From: Megasphaera_A sueciensis
GTDB lineage: Bacteria; Bacillota; Negativicutes; Veillonellales; Megasphaeraceae
Reading direction: 5' to 3'
NCBI RefSeq assembly: GCF_050219315.1
Contig: NZ_CP116939.1
Span: 434,001-498,000 of the forward strand
DNA length: 64,000 nucleotides
Shown piece by piece: positions 51,728 through 60,339 of the stretch. Under the pieces are notes generated by a model. The model was not told the origin of the DNA, did not search any database, and saw only the letters and a program-made list of their open reading frames with translations. The position numbers and the translations under genes were made by a program. The first letter of the stretch is position 1; each line of letters starts with the position of its first letter.

Positions 51728-52291
51728 ATGAAAAAAATAATACTGTTGATCACGGCTGTTACCATGATGATCATGTCAGGTTCTTTTGCTGCCGATAATA
51801 CAATGGATATTAACGGAGCTGGTAATGACGATATGAATACGGTAGAGGTATTGAAAACGAACGATGCCAACTACTACCGGTATGAAAATTCACGTTTTCA
51901 GTATGCTGTTGATATACCCGTGAAGGCTACCGAGGCCATTCCTTCGACAAACGGTGACGGATGTAATTTTATTGATCCTGCAGATGGTACGACATATACT
52001 GTATACGGAGCGGATAATACAATGCATTTTACGCTGCAGAATCTTTATAATGTGGATATGGGAATTATCAATTTTCCAAAACTTACAAACAAATCCATGG
52101 GAAAAAATTATTATGCTATCGCTTGGGAAAAAGATAATATGGGCTATTACAAAAAAGTAGTTTTGAATAAAGGCACATATGCTTCGTTCGGACTTGCGTA
52201 TCCGTTATCTCAAAAAGAAAAGTATAAAACGATTATTGCCCATATGGAGGCATCTTTTGTACCAGCAAATGCGCAAACTGCGGCAAAATAA
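51728..52291 (+). CDS. Secreted hypothetical protein
   Basis: 187 residues. MKKIILLITAVTMMIMSGSFAA is a signal peptide (cleaved near SFA|AD). The mature part includes YYRYENSRFQYAVDIPVKATEAIPSTNGDGC, a beta-rich pattern seen in secreted Negativicutes proteins of unknown role. One Cys only. RBS aaggaagg. A single gene between glyS and rplS; an envelope or periplasmic role is a guess. Confidence 0.65.
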   Translation: MKKIILLITAVTMMIMSGSFAADNTMDINGAGNDDMNTVEVLKTNDANYYRYENSRFQYAVDIPVKATEAIPSTNGDGCNFIDPADGTTYTVYGADNTMHFTLQNLYNVDMGIINFPKLTNKSMGKNYYAIAWEKDNMGYYKKVVLNKGTYASFGLAYPLSQKEKYKTIIAHMEASFVPANAQTAAK

Positions 52292-52304
52292 AAGAAATAA
52301 GGTA

Positions 52305-52333
52305 TTGCTAATAAGTCAATTATGTGATAAAAT
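52305..52333 (+). promoter_or_regulatory. Promoter of rplS
   Basis: TTGCTA (52305-52310), 17-bp spacer, TAAAAT (52328-52333). Confidence 0.65.
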
Positions 52334-52339
52334 AACTCT

Positions 52340-52425
52340 GTTAATCTAGACAGTCCTCTGTCCGCTTCGCGATGTACCATGCTTGAGATGGTGCCGCAGG
52401 GCACGAATGTCTCAAGGAGGAAAAT
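52340..52425 (+). promoter_or_regulatory. Structured leader upstream of rplS
   Basis: About 85 nt able to form several hairpins (gacagtcctctgtc; gatggtgccgcagggcac; ttgagatgg...tgtctcaa), ending at the aggagg RBS. The tgtctcaaGGAGG pairing with cttgagat could hide the RBS. It may be an autoregulatory L19 leader; this is inference from position. Confidence 0.5.
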
Positions 52426-52429
52426 ATAA

Positions 52430-52774
52430 ATGAACATTATCAGCGTGCTTGAACAAGAACAACTTCGCAGTGACATTCCTGATTTTCGCCCCGGTGATAC
52501 CGTAAAGGTACATGTAAAGGTCGTAGAAGGCAATAGGGAACGTATTCAGATTTTTGAAGGTCTGGTTATTGGCCGTCAAAATGGCGGTGTCCGTGAAACA
52601 TTCACGGTTCGTCGTATTTCGTATGGCATAGGAGTCGAACGTACTTTCTTGGTACACTCTCCTCGTTTGGCAAGAATTGAAGTTGTCCGCCGTGGTATTG
52701 TGCGTCGTGCAAAATTGCATTATTTGCGCGGGCTTACAGGCAAAGCAGCCCGTATTCGCGAAAAACGGTCCTAG
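52430..52774 (+). CDS. rplS: Ribosomal protein L19
   Basis: 114 residues at the 30S-50S interface. DIPDFRPGDTVKVHVKV, EGNRERIQIFEGLVIGRQ, GVRETFTVRRISYGIGVERTF and VRRAKLHYLRGLTGKAARI are the full L19 signature. RBS aggagg, 5 nt or so upstream. It is transcribed alone from the promoter at 52305 and ends at a strong terminator; the usual rpsP-rimM-trmD neighbours are not adjacent here. Confidence 0.97.
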   Translation: MNIISVLEQEQLRSDIPDFRPGDTVKVHVKVVEGNRERIQIFEGLVIGRQNGGVRETFTVRRISYGIGVERTFLVHSPRLARIEVVRRGIVRRAKLHYLRGLTGKAARIREKRS

Positions 52775-52788
52775 TAGTAAAAGACACA

Positions 52789-52826
52789 AACAAGAGTTGG
52801 ATTATTCCAACTCTTGTTTTTTTTCA
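52789..52826 (+). terminator. Rho-independent terminator
   Basis: acaagagttgga / tccaactcttgt with loop ttat and a long T-run. Ends rplS. Confidence 0.92.
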
Positions 52827-52852
52827 TTGATTTAACTAGGTTTAATTTTTTT

Positions 52853-52881
52853 TTGAATAGGATAGGCCGCTATGTTATAAT
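52853..52881 (+). promoter_or_regulatory. Promoter of the pyrophosphatase gene
   Basis: TTGAAT (52853-52858), 17-bp spacer, TATAAT (52876-52881). Confidence 0.75.
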
Positions 52882-52935
52882 AGTCACTAGAGTATATATT
52901 TAACCATTAACTAATTTTAATATGAGGTGAGTACA

Positions 52936-54219
52936 TTGGCAGAAAGACATATTTTTGTTACAGGCCATAAGAGCCCGGATACAGATTCTATTTGTTCTTC
53001 TATTGCATATGCAAAATTGAAACAACTGATGAATGTAGATGCGGTGGCTATCCGTGCCGGTGAAATAAACAAGGAAACTGAATTTGCATTGAATTATTTT
53101 AAGGTTGCTCTCCAGCCGTTAGTGAAAAATTTTTATATCACAGTTGCCGAAGCGGTAGATACAACGGTTGCAGCATTATCTTTGAATTCCAGTTTAAAAG
53201 ATGCGGCGAAGTGGTTCTCTGTTAATCTTCTTGAATTTGCTCCGGTCGTGGATAATGGGAAATTTGCGGGCATCCTTGATAAATCCAGTTTCGCTGACGA
53301 ATTTATCAAAAATCTGCTGGGACAGGAATTGACGACGATTAAAGCACTGGTTCATGATCCCGAAATTTTTTATAAAACAACTGATTTTGCTCATGATGTA
53401 AAATCAGAAGGAGTGTATGTTGTTGTAAAAGAAGGGAAATATTATGGGCTGATTTGTGCGGCATCTATTGAACGTGCAGAAAAGCAGCAAGTGATTCTTG
53501 TTGATCATAATGAAAAGAAACAAATAATTGATGGCATTGATGAAGCGGAAGTGATTGAAAATATTGATCATCACCGTATTGGCGGCGGCATTACTACAGA
53601 TAGCCCTATTTTTGTTCTTTTTAAACCGGTTGGTTGTACTAGTACTATCGTAACACAATTATATGATTTATATCATAAGGAAATTCCTAAAGATATAGCG
53701 GGATTGTTGTTATCTGCTATTATTTCTGATACCGTTTTATTCCGTTCTCCTACGTGTACGGATGAAGATAAAGCAGCTTGTGAAAAACTTGCGGCAATTG
53801 CCGGAGTGGATATACAGCAATATGGTTTAAGCATGCTTAAAGCGGGCGCTAATGTGTCTGATTTATCACCGGATGAAATTTCACACAATGATATGAAGGA
53901 ATTTTCGGAAAAAGATCAAGTCATCTCCATATCTCAGGTTCAGGTCATGGATACAAAGGACTTGCTTGACCAAAAAGAAGTTTTGCTCAATGCATTGGAA
54001 AAGATGCGTACAGGAGCTGGTTATGCGGCATCTTTGTTAATGATTACCAGCATTATTGATGAATCGACAAATCTTATTTTTGCGGGTAATTTCGAAGACG
54101 TTATCAATAAAGCGTTTGCCAAGGATATTCTTGATAAAGAAGTGTACCTTCCCCATGTGATGAGTCGTAAAAAACAAATCGTACCGCCTGTTTTAGCGGC
54201 GATTAAAGACTTGCGTTGA
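52936..54219 (+). CDS. Family II Mn-dependent inorganic pyrophosphatase with CBS domains
   Basis: 427 residues. The DHH core is split: FVTGHKSPDTDSICSSIAYA (N-terminal), then ILVDHNE, IENIDHHRIGG (DHH) and GLLLSAIISDTVLF, with a C-terminal DHHA2 domain. Between about 60 and 185 lies an insert with two CBS-like motifs (VNLLEFAPVVDNGKFAGILD; GVYVVVKEGKYYGLICAAS), the nucleotide-sensing module of CBS-PPases, without an evident DRTGG domain. TTG 52936 was chosen because gaggtg lies 6 nt before it, while GTG 52927 has no RBS. It hydrolyses PPi, probably under adenine-nucleotide control. Confidence 0.92.
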   Translation: MAERHIFVTGHKSPDTDSICSSIAYAKLKQLMNVDAVAIRAGEINKETEFALNYFKVALQPLVKNFYITVAEAVDTTVAALSLNSSLKDAAKWFSVNLLEFAPVVDNGKFAGILDKSSFADEFIKNLLGQELTTIKALVHDPEIFYKTTDFAHDVKSEGVYVVVKEGKYYGLICAASIERAEKQQVILVDHNEKKQIIDGIDEAEVIENIDHHRIGGGITTDSPIFVLFKPVGCTSTIVTQLYDLYHKEIPKDIAGLLLSAIISDTVLFRSPTCTDEDKAACEKLAAIAGVDIQQYGLSMLKAGANVSDLSPDEISHNDMKEFSEKDQVISISQVQVMDTKDLLDQKEVLLNALEKMRTGAGYAASLLMITSIIDESTNLIFAGNFEDVINKAFAKDILDKEVYLPHVMSRKKQIVPPVLAAIKDLR

Positions 54220-54239
54220 TTTTTTTTAGTAAATAATTG

Positions 54240-54281
54240 CCAAGGCCCTCATACTGATGGTGGTGTGGGCCTTGGTTCGTG
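54240..54281 (+). terminator. Possible terminator between pyrophosphatase and pcrA
   Basis: ccaaggccc (54240-54248) pairs with gggccttgg (54267-54275), loop 18 nt, followed by TTCGTGTTT. The T-run is weak, so termination may be partial. Confidence 0.6.
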
Positions 54282-54295
54282 TTTAAGGAGTTTTC

Positions 54296-56494
54296 ATGAA
54301 TCCGATTTATGATACATTGAATGAAAAACAAATAGAAGCGGTAAAACATACGGAAGGTCCTTTGTTGATCATGGCTGGAGCCGGTTCCGGGAAAACTAAG
54401 GTACTTACCTGCCGTATTGCTAATCTATTGGAAAAAGGGGTTGCGCCGTATTGTATTTTAGCAATTACCTTTACCAATAAGGCAGCTAAAGAAATGCAGG
54501 AACGAGTACGTAATCTTGTAGGTGCCGAAGCAGAACGCATTTGGCTCAGTACCTTTCATTCTTTTTGTGCTAAACTGCTGCGTTTTGAAATTGATGGGTT
54601 TGATGGATACAGCCGCAATTTTACAATATATGATGCATCTGATCAACTGGTTCTTGTAAAAGATTGTTTAAAAGAAATTAATTTAGATGAAAAGCAATTT
54701 CCGCCTCGTTCCGTTTTGTCGACGATATCGGGAGCGAAAAATTGCCTTCTTCAGGCACCGGAGTATGCGAAACAGGCCGGAGACTTTTATGAACAAAAAG
54801 TTTCTGATGTATATACCTTATATGAAAAAAAATTAAAAGATAATAATGCAATGGATTTTGATGATTTGCTTCTTTTAACGGTTAAACTGTTGCAGACGAA
54901 CCGGAATGTAAAGGAAAAGTATCAAAATAGATTTCAATATATTTTGGTGGATGAATATCAAGATACAAATCATGCACAATATTTGCTGACACGCATATTG
55001 GCGGCAAAATGGCAGAATATATGCGTTGTCGGTGATGCGGATCAGAGTATTTATGCCTGGCGCGGTGCAGATATACAGAATATTATAGAATTTGGAAAAG
55101 ATTATCCTCAGGCAGCACAAATTAAGCTGGAACAGAATTATCGTTCCACTAAAACGATTCTAGAGGCAGCAAATGCGGTTATTGAACATAATGAAAGCCG
55201 GCCGAAGAAAGAATTGTGGACTTGTAATCCCGACGGTCATAAAATCATTTATTATCATGCGCAAACAGAGCATGATGAAGCCGATTATATCGGAGGCATC
55301 CTATACAACAGGCATGAAATCGAACACGAACCATACGGACATATGGTCATTCTTTTCCGCACGAATTCTCAGTCCCGTACTTTGGAAGAAGCGTTAATGC
55401 ATTATGGTATTCCGTATACGATGGTGGGAGGAACAAAATTTTATGACCGCAAAGAAATAAAAGATATTATTGCCTATTTGCGCGTCTTGTATAATCCCGA
55501 AGACAGTTTGAGCCTTATGCGCATTATTAATGTACCCAAGCGTAGTTTGGGAGCAACGACATTGGAACATTTGACGGAGTATGCTGAAAAAAATGAGATT
55601 TCTATTTTTGAAGCATTGTCTTCTCCGGAAGAACTGCCCGTAACAAAACGGGCAAAAGAATCATTGGAAAGTTTTGCCGTGCTTATTTTTGATTTACTGA
55701 ATCGTGTGGGGGAATGGGACGTGATGACCCTTATTGAAGAAGTTATCCGGCAAAGTGGGTATGGTGCAATGATTGATGCAGAAGCAGCGCATGATCCCAA
55801 AGGCGAAAGCCGCAAAGAAAATTTAGGAGAATTCTTGTCGGTTGCCAAGGATTTTATGAATTCCAATCCACAAGGGACATTACAGGATTTTTTAGAAAAT
55901 ATTGCATTGGTTAATGATGTTGACGAATTTGAAAATTCAGAATCCAAGGTTACTTTGATGACGCTCCATTCTGCAAAGGGATTGGAATTCCCCGTAGTTT
56001 TTCTGGCAGGTATGGACGAAGGATTATTTCCTCACAGCAGAACTCTTATGGATCCTGAACAAATTGAGGAGGAACGGCGGTTATGTTATGTAGGGATTAC
56101 GCGTGCTGAACAGCAGTTATATCTGACGAATGCTTCGACTCGTACGATGTATGGGCATATTTCGGCATATCTTCCCAGTCGTTTCCTCCGTGAGATACCC
56201 GAAGATCTTATAGAAGAATATAAAAGACGTGTTAAAATGCCGGAACCGTCATCATGGGTACCGTCAAGGCAGCGATTATCTATTCTGTCACAGCCTGTGA
56301 GTTCAACTCTTCCTGAAAAACATGAAGTAGATGATTCATGGAAACCGGGGGACAATGTACGGCATAAAATTTGGGGAATGGGGAAGGTTCTTGAGGTTAT
56401 GGGAGAAGGCTCGACTATGCAGATGAAAATTGAGTTTCCTACGAAAGGAGTTCGGCAGGTTGTTGTAAAATATGCACCTATCGAAAAGGAATAG
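54296..56494 (+). CDS. pcrA: ATP-dependent DNA helicase PcrA/UvrD
   Basis: A superfamily 1A 3'-5' helicase for repair and plasmid replication, 732 residues. Motifs in order: EGPLLIMAGAGSGKTKVL (I), AITFTNKAAKEM (Ia), ILVDEYQDTN (II), VVGDADQSIYAWRGAD (III), LEQNYRSTKTIL (IV), VTLMTLHSAKGLEFPVVFLAG (V) and ERRLCYVGITRAE (VI). The C-terminal tail ends in a Tudor-like DNVRHKIWGMGKVLEVMGEG segment. RBS aaggag. First of five genes (pcrA-ligA-gatC-gatA-gatB) in the order common in Firmicutes. Confidence 0.95.
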   Translation: MNPIYDTLNEKQIEAVKHTEGPLLIMAGAGSGKTKVLTCRIANLLEKGVAPYCILAITFTNKAAKEMQERVRNLVGAEAERIWLSTFHSFCAKLLRFEIDGFDGYSRNFTIYDASDQLVLVKDCLKEINLDEKQFPPRSVLSTISGAKNCLLQAPEYAKQAGDFYEQKVSDVYTLYEKKLKDNNAMDFDDLLLLTVKLLQTNRNVKEKYQNRFQYILVDEYQDTNHAQYLLTRILAAKWQNICVVGDADQSIYAWRGADIQNIIEFGKDYPQAAQIKLEQNYRSTKTILEAANAVIEHNESRPKKELWTCNPDGHKIIYYHAQTEHDEADYIGGILYNRHEIEHEPYGHMVILFRTNSQSRTLEEALMHYGIPYTMVGGTKFYDRKEIKDIIAYLRVLYNPEDSLSLMRIINVPKRSLGATTLEHLTEYAEKNEISIFEALSSPEELPVTKRAKESLESFAVLIFDLLNRVGEWDVMTLIEEVIRQSGYGAMIDAEAAHDPKGESRKENLGEFLSVAKDFMNSNPQGTLQDFLENIALVNDVDEFENSESKVTLMTLHSAKGLEFPVVFLAGMDEGLFPHSRTLMDPEQIEEERRLCYVGITRAEQQLYLTNASTRTMYGHISAYLPSRFLREIPEDLIEEYKRRVKMPEPSSWVPSRQRLSILSQPVSSTLPEKHEVDDSWKPGDNVRHKIWGMGKVLEVMGEGSTMQMKIEFPTKGVRQVVVKYAPIEKE

Positions 56495-56506
56495 GAGGTA
56501 TATCGT

Positions 56507-58510
56507 ATGGATAATACATCGGATTTGTATCAGGAACTGCAAAAACTACGCAAGCTGCTTGATTATCACAGTTATCGCTACTATACGAAAGATAAGCCGG
56601 AAATCAGTGATTATGAATATGATATGCAGTATCGACGTCTTGAAGATATCGAAAAAGAACATCCGGAATGGATTACGCCTGATTCACCAACACAGCGGGT
56701 TGGTTCTAAAATATCAGGAGGTTTTGCCAAATATACACATGATCGTCCTATGCTTAGTTTAGGTGATGTTTTCAATGATAATGAATTGATAGAGTTTGAT
56801 CAGCGTACACGAAATGATTTAGTTGATGAAAAATTGGAATATGTTGTAGAATTGAAAATTGATGGGTTAGCCGTCAATCTTATATATGAAAAGGGGAAAT
56901 TTGTTCGAGGTGTTACGCGGGGAGATGGCAGAGTGGGAGAGGACATTACAAATAATGTCCGTACTATTAGAACTATCCCTCTCCATATTGACAGTGATTC
57001 CGAGCATATAGAAGTACGCGGTGAAGTGTATATGCCTATTGATTCTTTTGAGCAATTGAATAGGCAGAGGATAGAGGACGAACTCGAACCGTTTGCAAAT
57101 CCTCGAAATGCTGCGGCGGGTTCTTTGCGCCAATTGGATCCGAATGTTACGGCTCGGCGGAAATTAGCATTTTTTGCGTATGCACTGGGGGGCAACGTAG
57201 GATTAGTAATACAGAGTCAGGAAGAATTATTGCAGCGGCTTAAGAACTTTCATTTTCACGTTAATCCTGAATATAGAAAATTTACAGATATGTCCGATGT
57301 TATTCAGTTTATTCACAGCTGGGATGAACGACGCCGAGATTTACCATATGCTACGGATGGAATGGTAGTTAAAGTAAACTCTTTTTCACAGCAGGAACGT
57401 CTGGGAAACACTATTAAAATTCCTCGTTGGGCAATAGCTTATAAATTTCCGCCGGAAAGGGCTGAAACTAAAGTTCTTGATATATCGGTTTCCTTAGGAC
57501 GTACGGGAGTACTGACTCCGGCAGCTGATTTGGCACCGGTTCGTTTGGCGGGTACGGTAGTCAAACGAGCTACGCTGCATAATGAAGATTATATTAAAGA
57601 AAAAGACATTCGTATCGGGGATACTGTTATTATACAAAAAGCAGGAGAAATTATTCCGGAAGTTGTAAAACCAATAGTAGAGGTCCGGCAGGGAACCGAA
57701 AAGATATTTACTATGCCCACGGTCTGTCCTAGCTGCGGCGGGACGGTTGTTCGCCGGGAAGGAGAAGCAGCGGTACGGTGTATAAATCCCGATTGTCCCG
57801 CTGTACTCGTGGAACGAGTGGCACATTTTGTGTCCCGTGATGCCATGAATATCGATGGACTGGGAGATGCTATCGTCAGCCAGCTTTTGGATCGTCATAT
57901 GATTCATACGGTAGCAGATCTTTATGACTTAACAAAAGAAAACCTGTTGAGTTTGGACGGATTTGCCGATAAAGCAGCAGAAAATTTGTTGAGTGCGATT
58001 GATGATAGTCGCACAGTAGGGTTAGCGCGTGTTATCTTTGCTTTGGGAATACGGTTTGTGGGAGCGAAAGTTGGACGTATCTTGGCCGAATATTTCGGCT
58101 CTATGTCGGCTATTATGCGTGCTTCGGCAGAAGAACTTACCGCTATTGATGAAGTAGGCCCGAGAATTGCCAATAGTCTTATTTCTTATTTTTCTGATTC
58201 AAAACATCGGGATTTAATACAAAAACTTGCTGCTCATGGAATTGTTATGACAGCAGAAAAGAAAAAACTTATCAATACTTCTTTTGATGGAGAAATCGTT
58301 GTTCTTACAGGAAAATTAGTAAATATGACTCGGCAAGAAGGACAAAAAGCGGTTGAAGATAGAGGCGGCAAGGTCACATCATCTGTAACAAAGAAAACGA
58401 CATTGGTAGTGGTCGGAAGCGAACCGGGAAGTAAGTTTGATAGGGCAAATCAACTGGGAATTCGTGTTATAGATGAAGAAGAGTTCTGTCAATGGTTGGA
58501 AAGAGAATAA
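56507..58510 (+). CDS. ligA: NAD-dependent DNA ligase LigA
   Basis: 667 residues. An adenylation domain with YVVELKIDGLAVNL (the KxDG active Lys), RGDGRVGEDITNNVRTIRTIP and an OB fold. A Cys4 zinc finger (CPSCGG...CINPDCP) is followed by helix-hairpin-helix repeats and a C-terminal BRCT domain (GEIVVLTGKLVNMTRQEGQKAVEDRGGK). It seals nicks in replication and repair. RBS aggagg. It sits 12 bp after pcrA. Confidence 0.97.
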   Translation: MDNTSDLYQELQKLRKLLDYHSYRYYTKDKPEISDYEYDMQYRRLEDIEKEHPEWITPDSPTQRVGSKISGGFAKYTHDRPMLSLGDVFNDNELIEFDQRTRNDLVDEKLEYVVELKIDGLAVNLIYEKGKFVRGVTRGDGRVGEDITNNVRTIRTIPLHIDSDSEHIEVRGEVYMPIDSFEQLNRQRIEDELEPFANPRNAAAGSLRQLDPNVTARRKLAFFAYALGGNVGLVIQSQEELLQRLKNFHFHVNPEYRKFTDMSDVIQFIHSWDERRRDLPYATDGMVVKVNSFSQQERLGNTIKIPRWAIAYKFPPERAETKVLDISVSLGRTGVLTPAADLAPVRLAGTVVKRATLHNEDYIKEKDIRIGDTVIIQKAGEIIPEVVKPIVEVRQGTEKIFTMPTVCPSCGGTVVRREGEAAVRCINPDCPAVLVERVAHFVSRDAMNIDGLGDAIVSQLLDRHMIHTVADLYDLTKENLLSLDGFADKAAENLLSAIDDSRTVGLARVIFALGIRFVGAKVGRILAEYFGSMSAIMRASAEELTAIDEVGPRIANSLISYFSDSKHRDLIQKLAAHGIVMTAEKKKLINTSFDGEIVVLTGKLVNMTRQEGQKAVEDRGGKVTSSVTKKTTLVVVGSEPGSKFDRANQLGIRVIDEEEFCQWLERE

Positions 58511-58574
58511 AAAAAATGGTATAATAATTTATTGTAAAGTTATAGATAAAATATTTTCAACAAGGGGTGTCCAT

Positions 58575-58865
58575 ATGAAAATCAGTGCAGAGGAAATAAA
58601 AAAAATCGCACTATTGTCCCGATTGGAAATCCAGGATAATCAGATTGATTCCGTTGGGAAACAGTTAAATGACATTTTGACGTACATGGATTTAATCAGC
58701 CAAGTCGATATAAGTGATGTAGAACCGACAGGACATGCCGTATCTATGCGCAATGTTATGCGTGAAGATGTGCCTCAACCGTCTTTGGCGAATGAAAAAG
58801 CACTGCAGAATGCACCGGAACAAGAAAACGGTTATTTTAAAGTTCCCAAGGTTATTCAGGATTAG
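58575..58865 (+). CDS. gatC: Glu/Asp-tRNA amidotransferase subunit C
   Basis: 96 residues, the small GatC chaperone-like subunit that wraps GatA and GatB. IKKIALLSRLEIQDNQIDSVGKQLNDIL and VDISDVEPTGHAV are conserved. The start at ATG 58575 has aaggggtg 5 nt before it; the longer frame would overlap ligA. 7 bp separate it from gatA. Confidence 0.93.
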   Translation: MKISAEEIKKIALLSRLEIQDNQIDSVGKQLNDILTYMDLISQVDISDVEPTGHAVSMRNVMREDVPQPSLANEKALQNAPEQENGYFKVPKVIQD

Positions 58866-58872
58866 GAGGCAT

Positions 58873-60339
58873 ATGGTGGAAGCGTCGACAATACATGTAT
58901 TACATGAAAAATTAGTTACTGGTGAAATTACGTCCGTTGAACTAACAAAGAAGTATCTTGCTCACAAAGATGCTGTTGAACCCCGAGTTCAAGCTTTTTT
59001 GTCAGATAATCGTGAATATGCGCTGGAAGCAGCAGCGGCAGTTGACAAGAAAATAGCTGCAGGAGAGAGTATTTCGGATTTAGCCGGTATACCGAGTGCT
59101 ATAAAAGATAATATATGCATCAAAGGGCAAAATGCTACCTGTGCCTCTCGGATGCTGGAAAATTTTAAATCGCCATATAATGCGACTGTTATTGAAAAAT
59201 TGATGAATGCCGATTATGTCAGTCTTGGAAAAACGAATATGGATGAATTTGCCATGGGGAGTTCGACCGAAAATTCTGCTTTTCAAATAACACACAATCC
59301 TTGGAATCTGGACTGCGTCCCAGGTGGATCTTCCGGAGGATCTGCAGCTGCTGTTGCTTCGGGAGAAGCTGTATGGGCCTTGGGATCTGACACGGGAGGA
59401 TCCATTCGCCAGCCTGCATCGTATTGTGGGTTAGTCGGTATGAAACCTACTTATGGACTGATTTCCCGATATGGCTTGATTGCCTTTGCTTCATCGCTGG
59501 ATCAAATCGGGCCTATTACAACGGACGTTACGGATTGTGCTATCGTGCTGAATGCGATTGCTGGTCATGACAGCAAAGATTCCACTTCCATTGTACAGGA
59601 AAAAAAGGATTATAAAAAAGCGTTGGTTAATGATGTTAGAGGGCTGAAAATTGGTATTCCCGAAGAATATTTTGCTGAAGGGCTTGATTCTGAGTGCAGA
59701 AAAGCGCTAGAAGAAGCGATTGATACGTATAAAAAATTAGGTGCTGAGATAATTTCGCTTAAAATGCCTCATATGAAATATGGACTGGCAGCGTATTACA
59801 TTATTGCTCCCGCTGAAGCCAGCTCCAATTTAGCTCGGTTTGACGGAGTAGGATTCGGGCTGCGCATTCCGGGCACTGACATTGTAGATATGTATAAGAA
59901 AACTCGTTCTGCAGGATTTGGCGCTGAAGTAAAACGCCGTATTCTGCTTGGCACGTATGTTTTAAGCTCGGGATATTACGATGCATACTATCTGCGGGCG
60001 ATGAAGGTACGTACGCTGGTGAAGAGCGATTATGACGAAGCCTTGAAGCAGGTTGATGTGCTCTTGACTCCGACAGTACCGGATACGGCCTTTAAAATTG
60101 GGCAGAATACGGATGATCCACTGGCGATGTACCTAGGTGACATCTGTACTGTTACATTAAATTTGACGGGGCTTCCCGGTATGAATATTTGCTGCGGATA
60201 TAAGGATGGACTGCCTATCGGCATGCAGCTTATTGCCAAAGCTCTTGATGAAGAAACGCTGCTGCGGACTGCATATACGTTTGAACAAAATCGTACCGAT
60301 TTGAAAAAGCAGCCGCCTATGAGGGAGGTTGAATTATAA
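58873..60339 (+). CDS. gatA: Glu/Asp-tRNA amidotransferase subunit A
   Basis: 488 residues, the amidase that frees ammonia from Gln. Amidase signature CVPGGSSGGSAAAVASGEA with the catalytic Ser-cisSer-Lys set (Lys in AIKDNIC; cisSer in GGSSGGS; nucleophile Ser in DTGGSIRQPASY). ATG 58873 was chosen, 4 nt after aggaggc, in place of a longer frame that runs into gatC. It overlaps gatB by 1 bp. Confidence 0.96.
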   Translation: MVEASTIHVLHEKLVTGEITSVELTKKYLAHKDAVEPRVQAFLSDNREYALEAAAAVDKKIAAGESISDLAGIPSAIKDNICIKGQNATCASRMLENFKSPYNATVIEKLMNADYVSLGKTNMDEFAMGSSTENSAFQITHNPWNLDCVPGGSSGGSAAAVASGEAVWALGSDTGGSIRQPASYCGLVGMKPTYGLISRYGLIAFASSLDQIGPITTDVTDCAIVLNAIAGHDSKDSTSIVQEKKDYKKALVNDVRGLKIGIPEEYFAEGLDSECRKALEEAIDTYKKLGAEIISLKMPHMKYGLAAYYIIAPAEASSNLARFDGVGFGLRIPGTDIVDMYKKTRSAGFGAEVKRRILLGTYVLSSGYYDAYYLRAMKVRTLVKSDYDEALKQVDVLLTPTVPDTAFKIGQNTDDPLAMYLGDICTVTLNLTGLPGMNICCGYKDGLPIGMQLIAKALDEETLLRTAYTFEQNRTDLKKQPPMREVEL

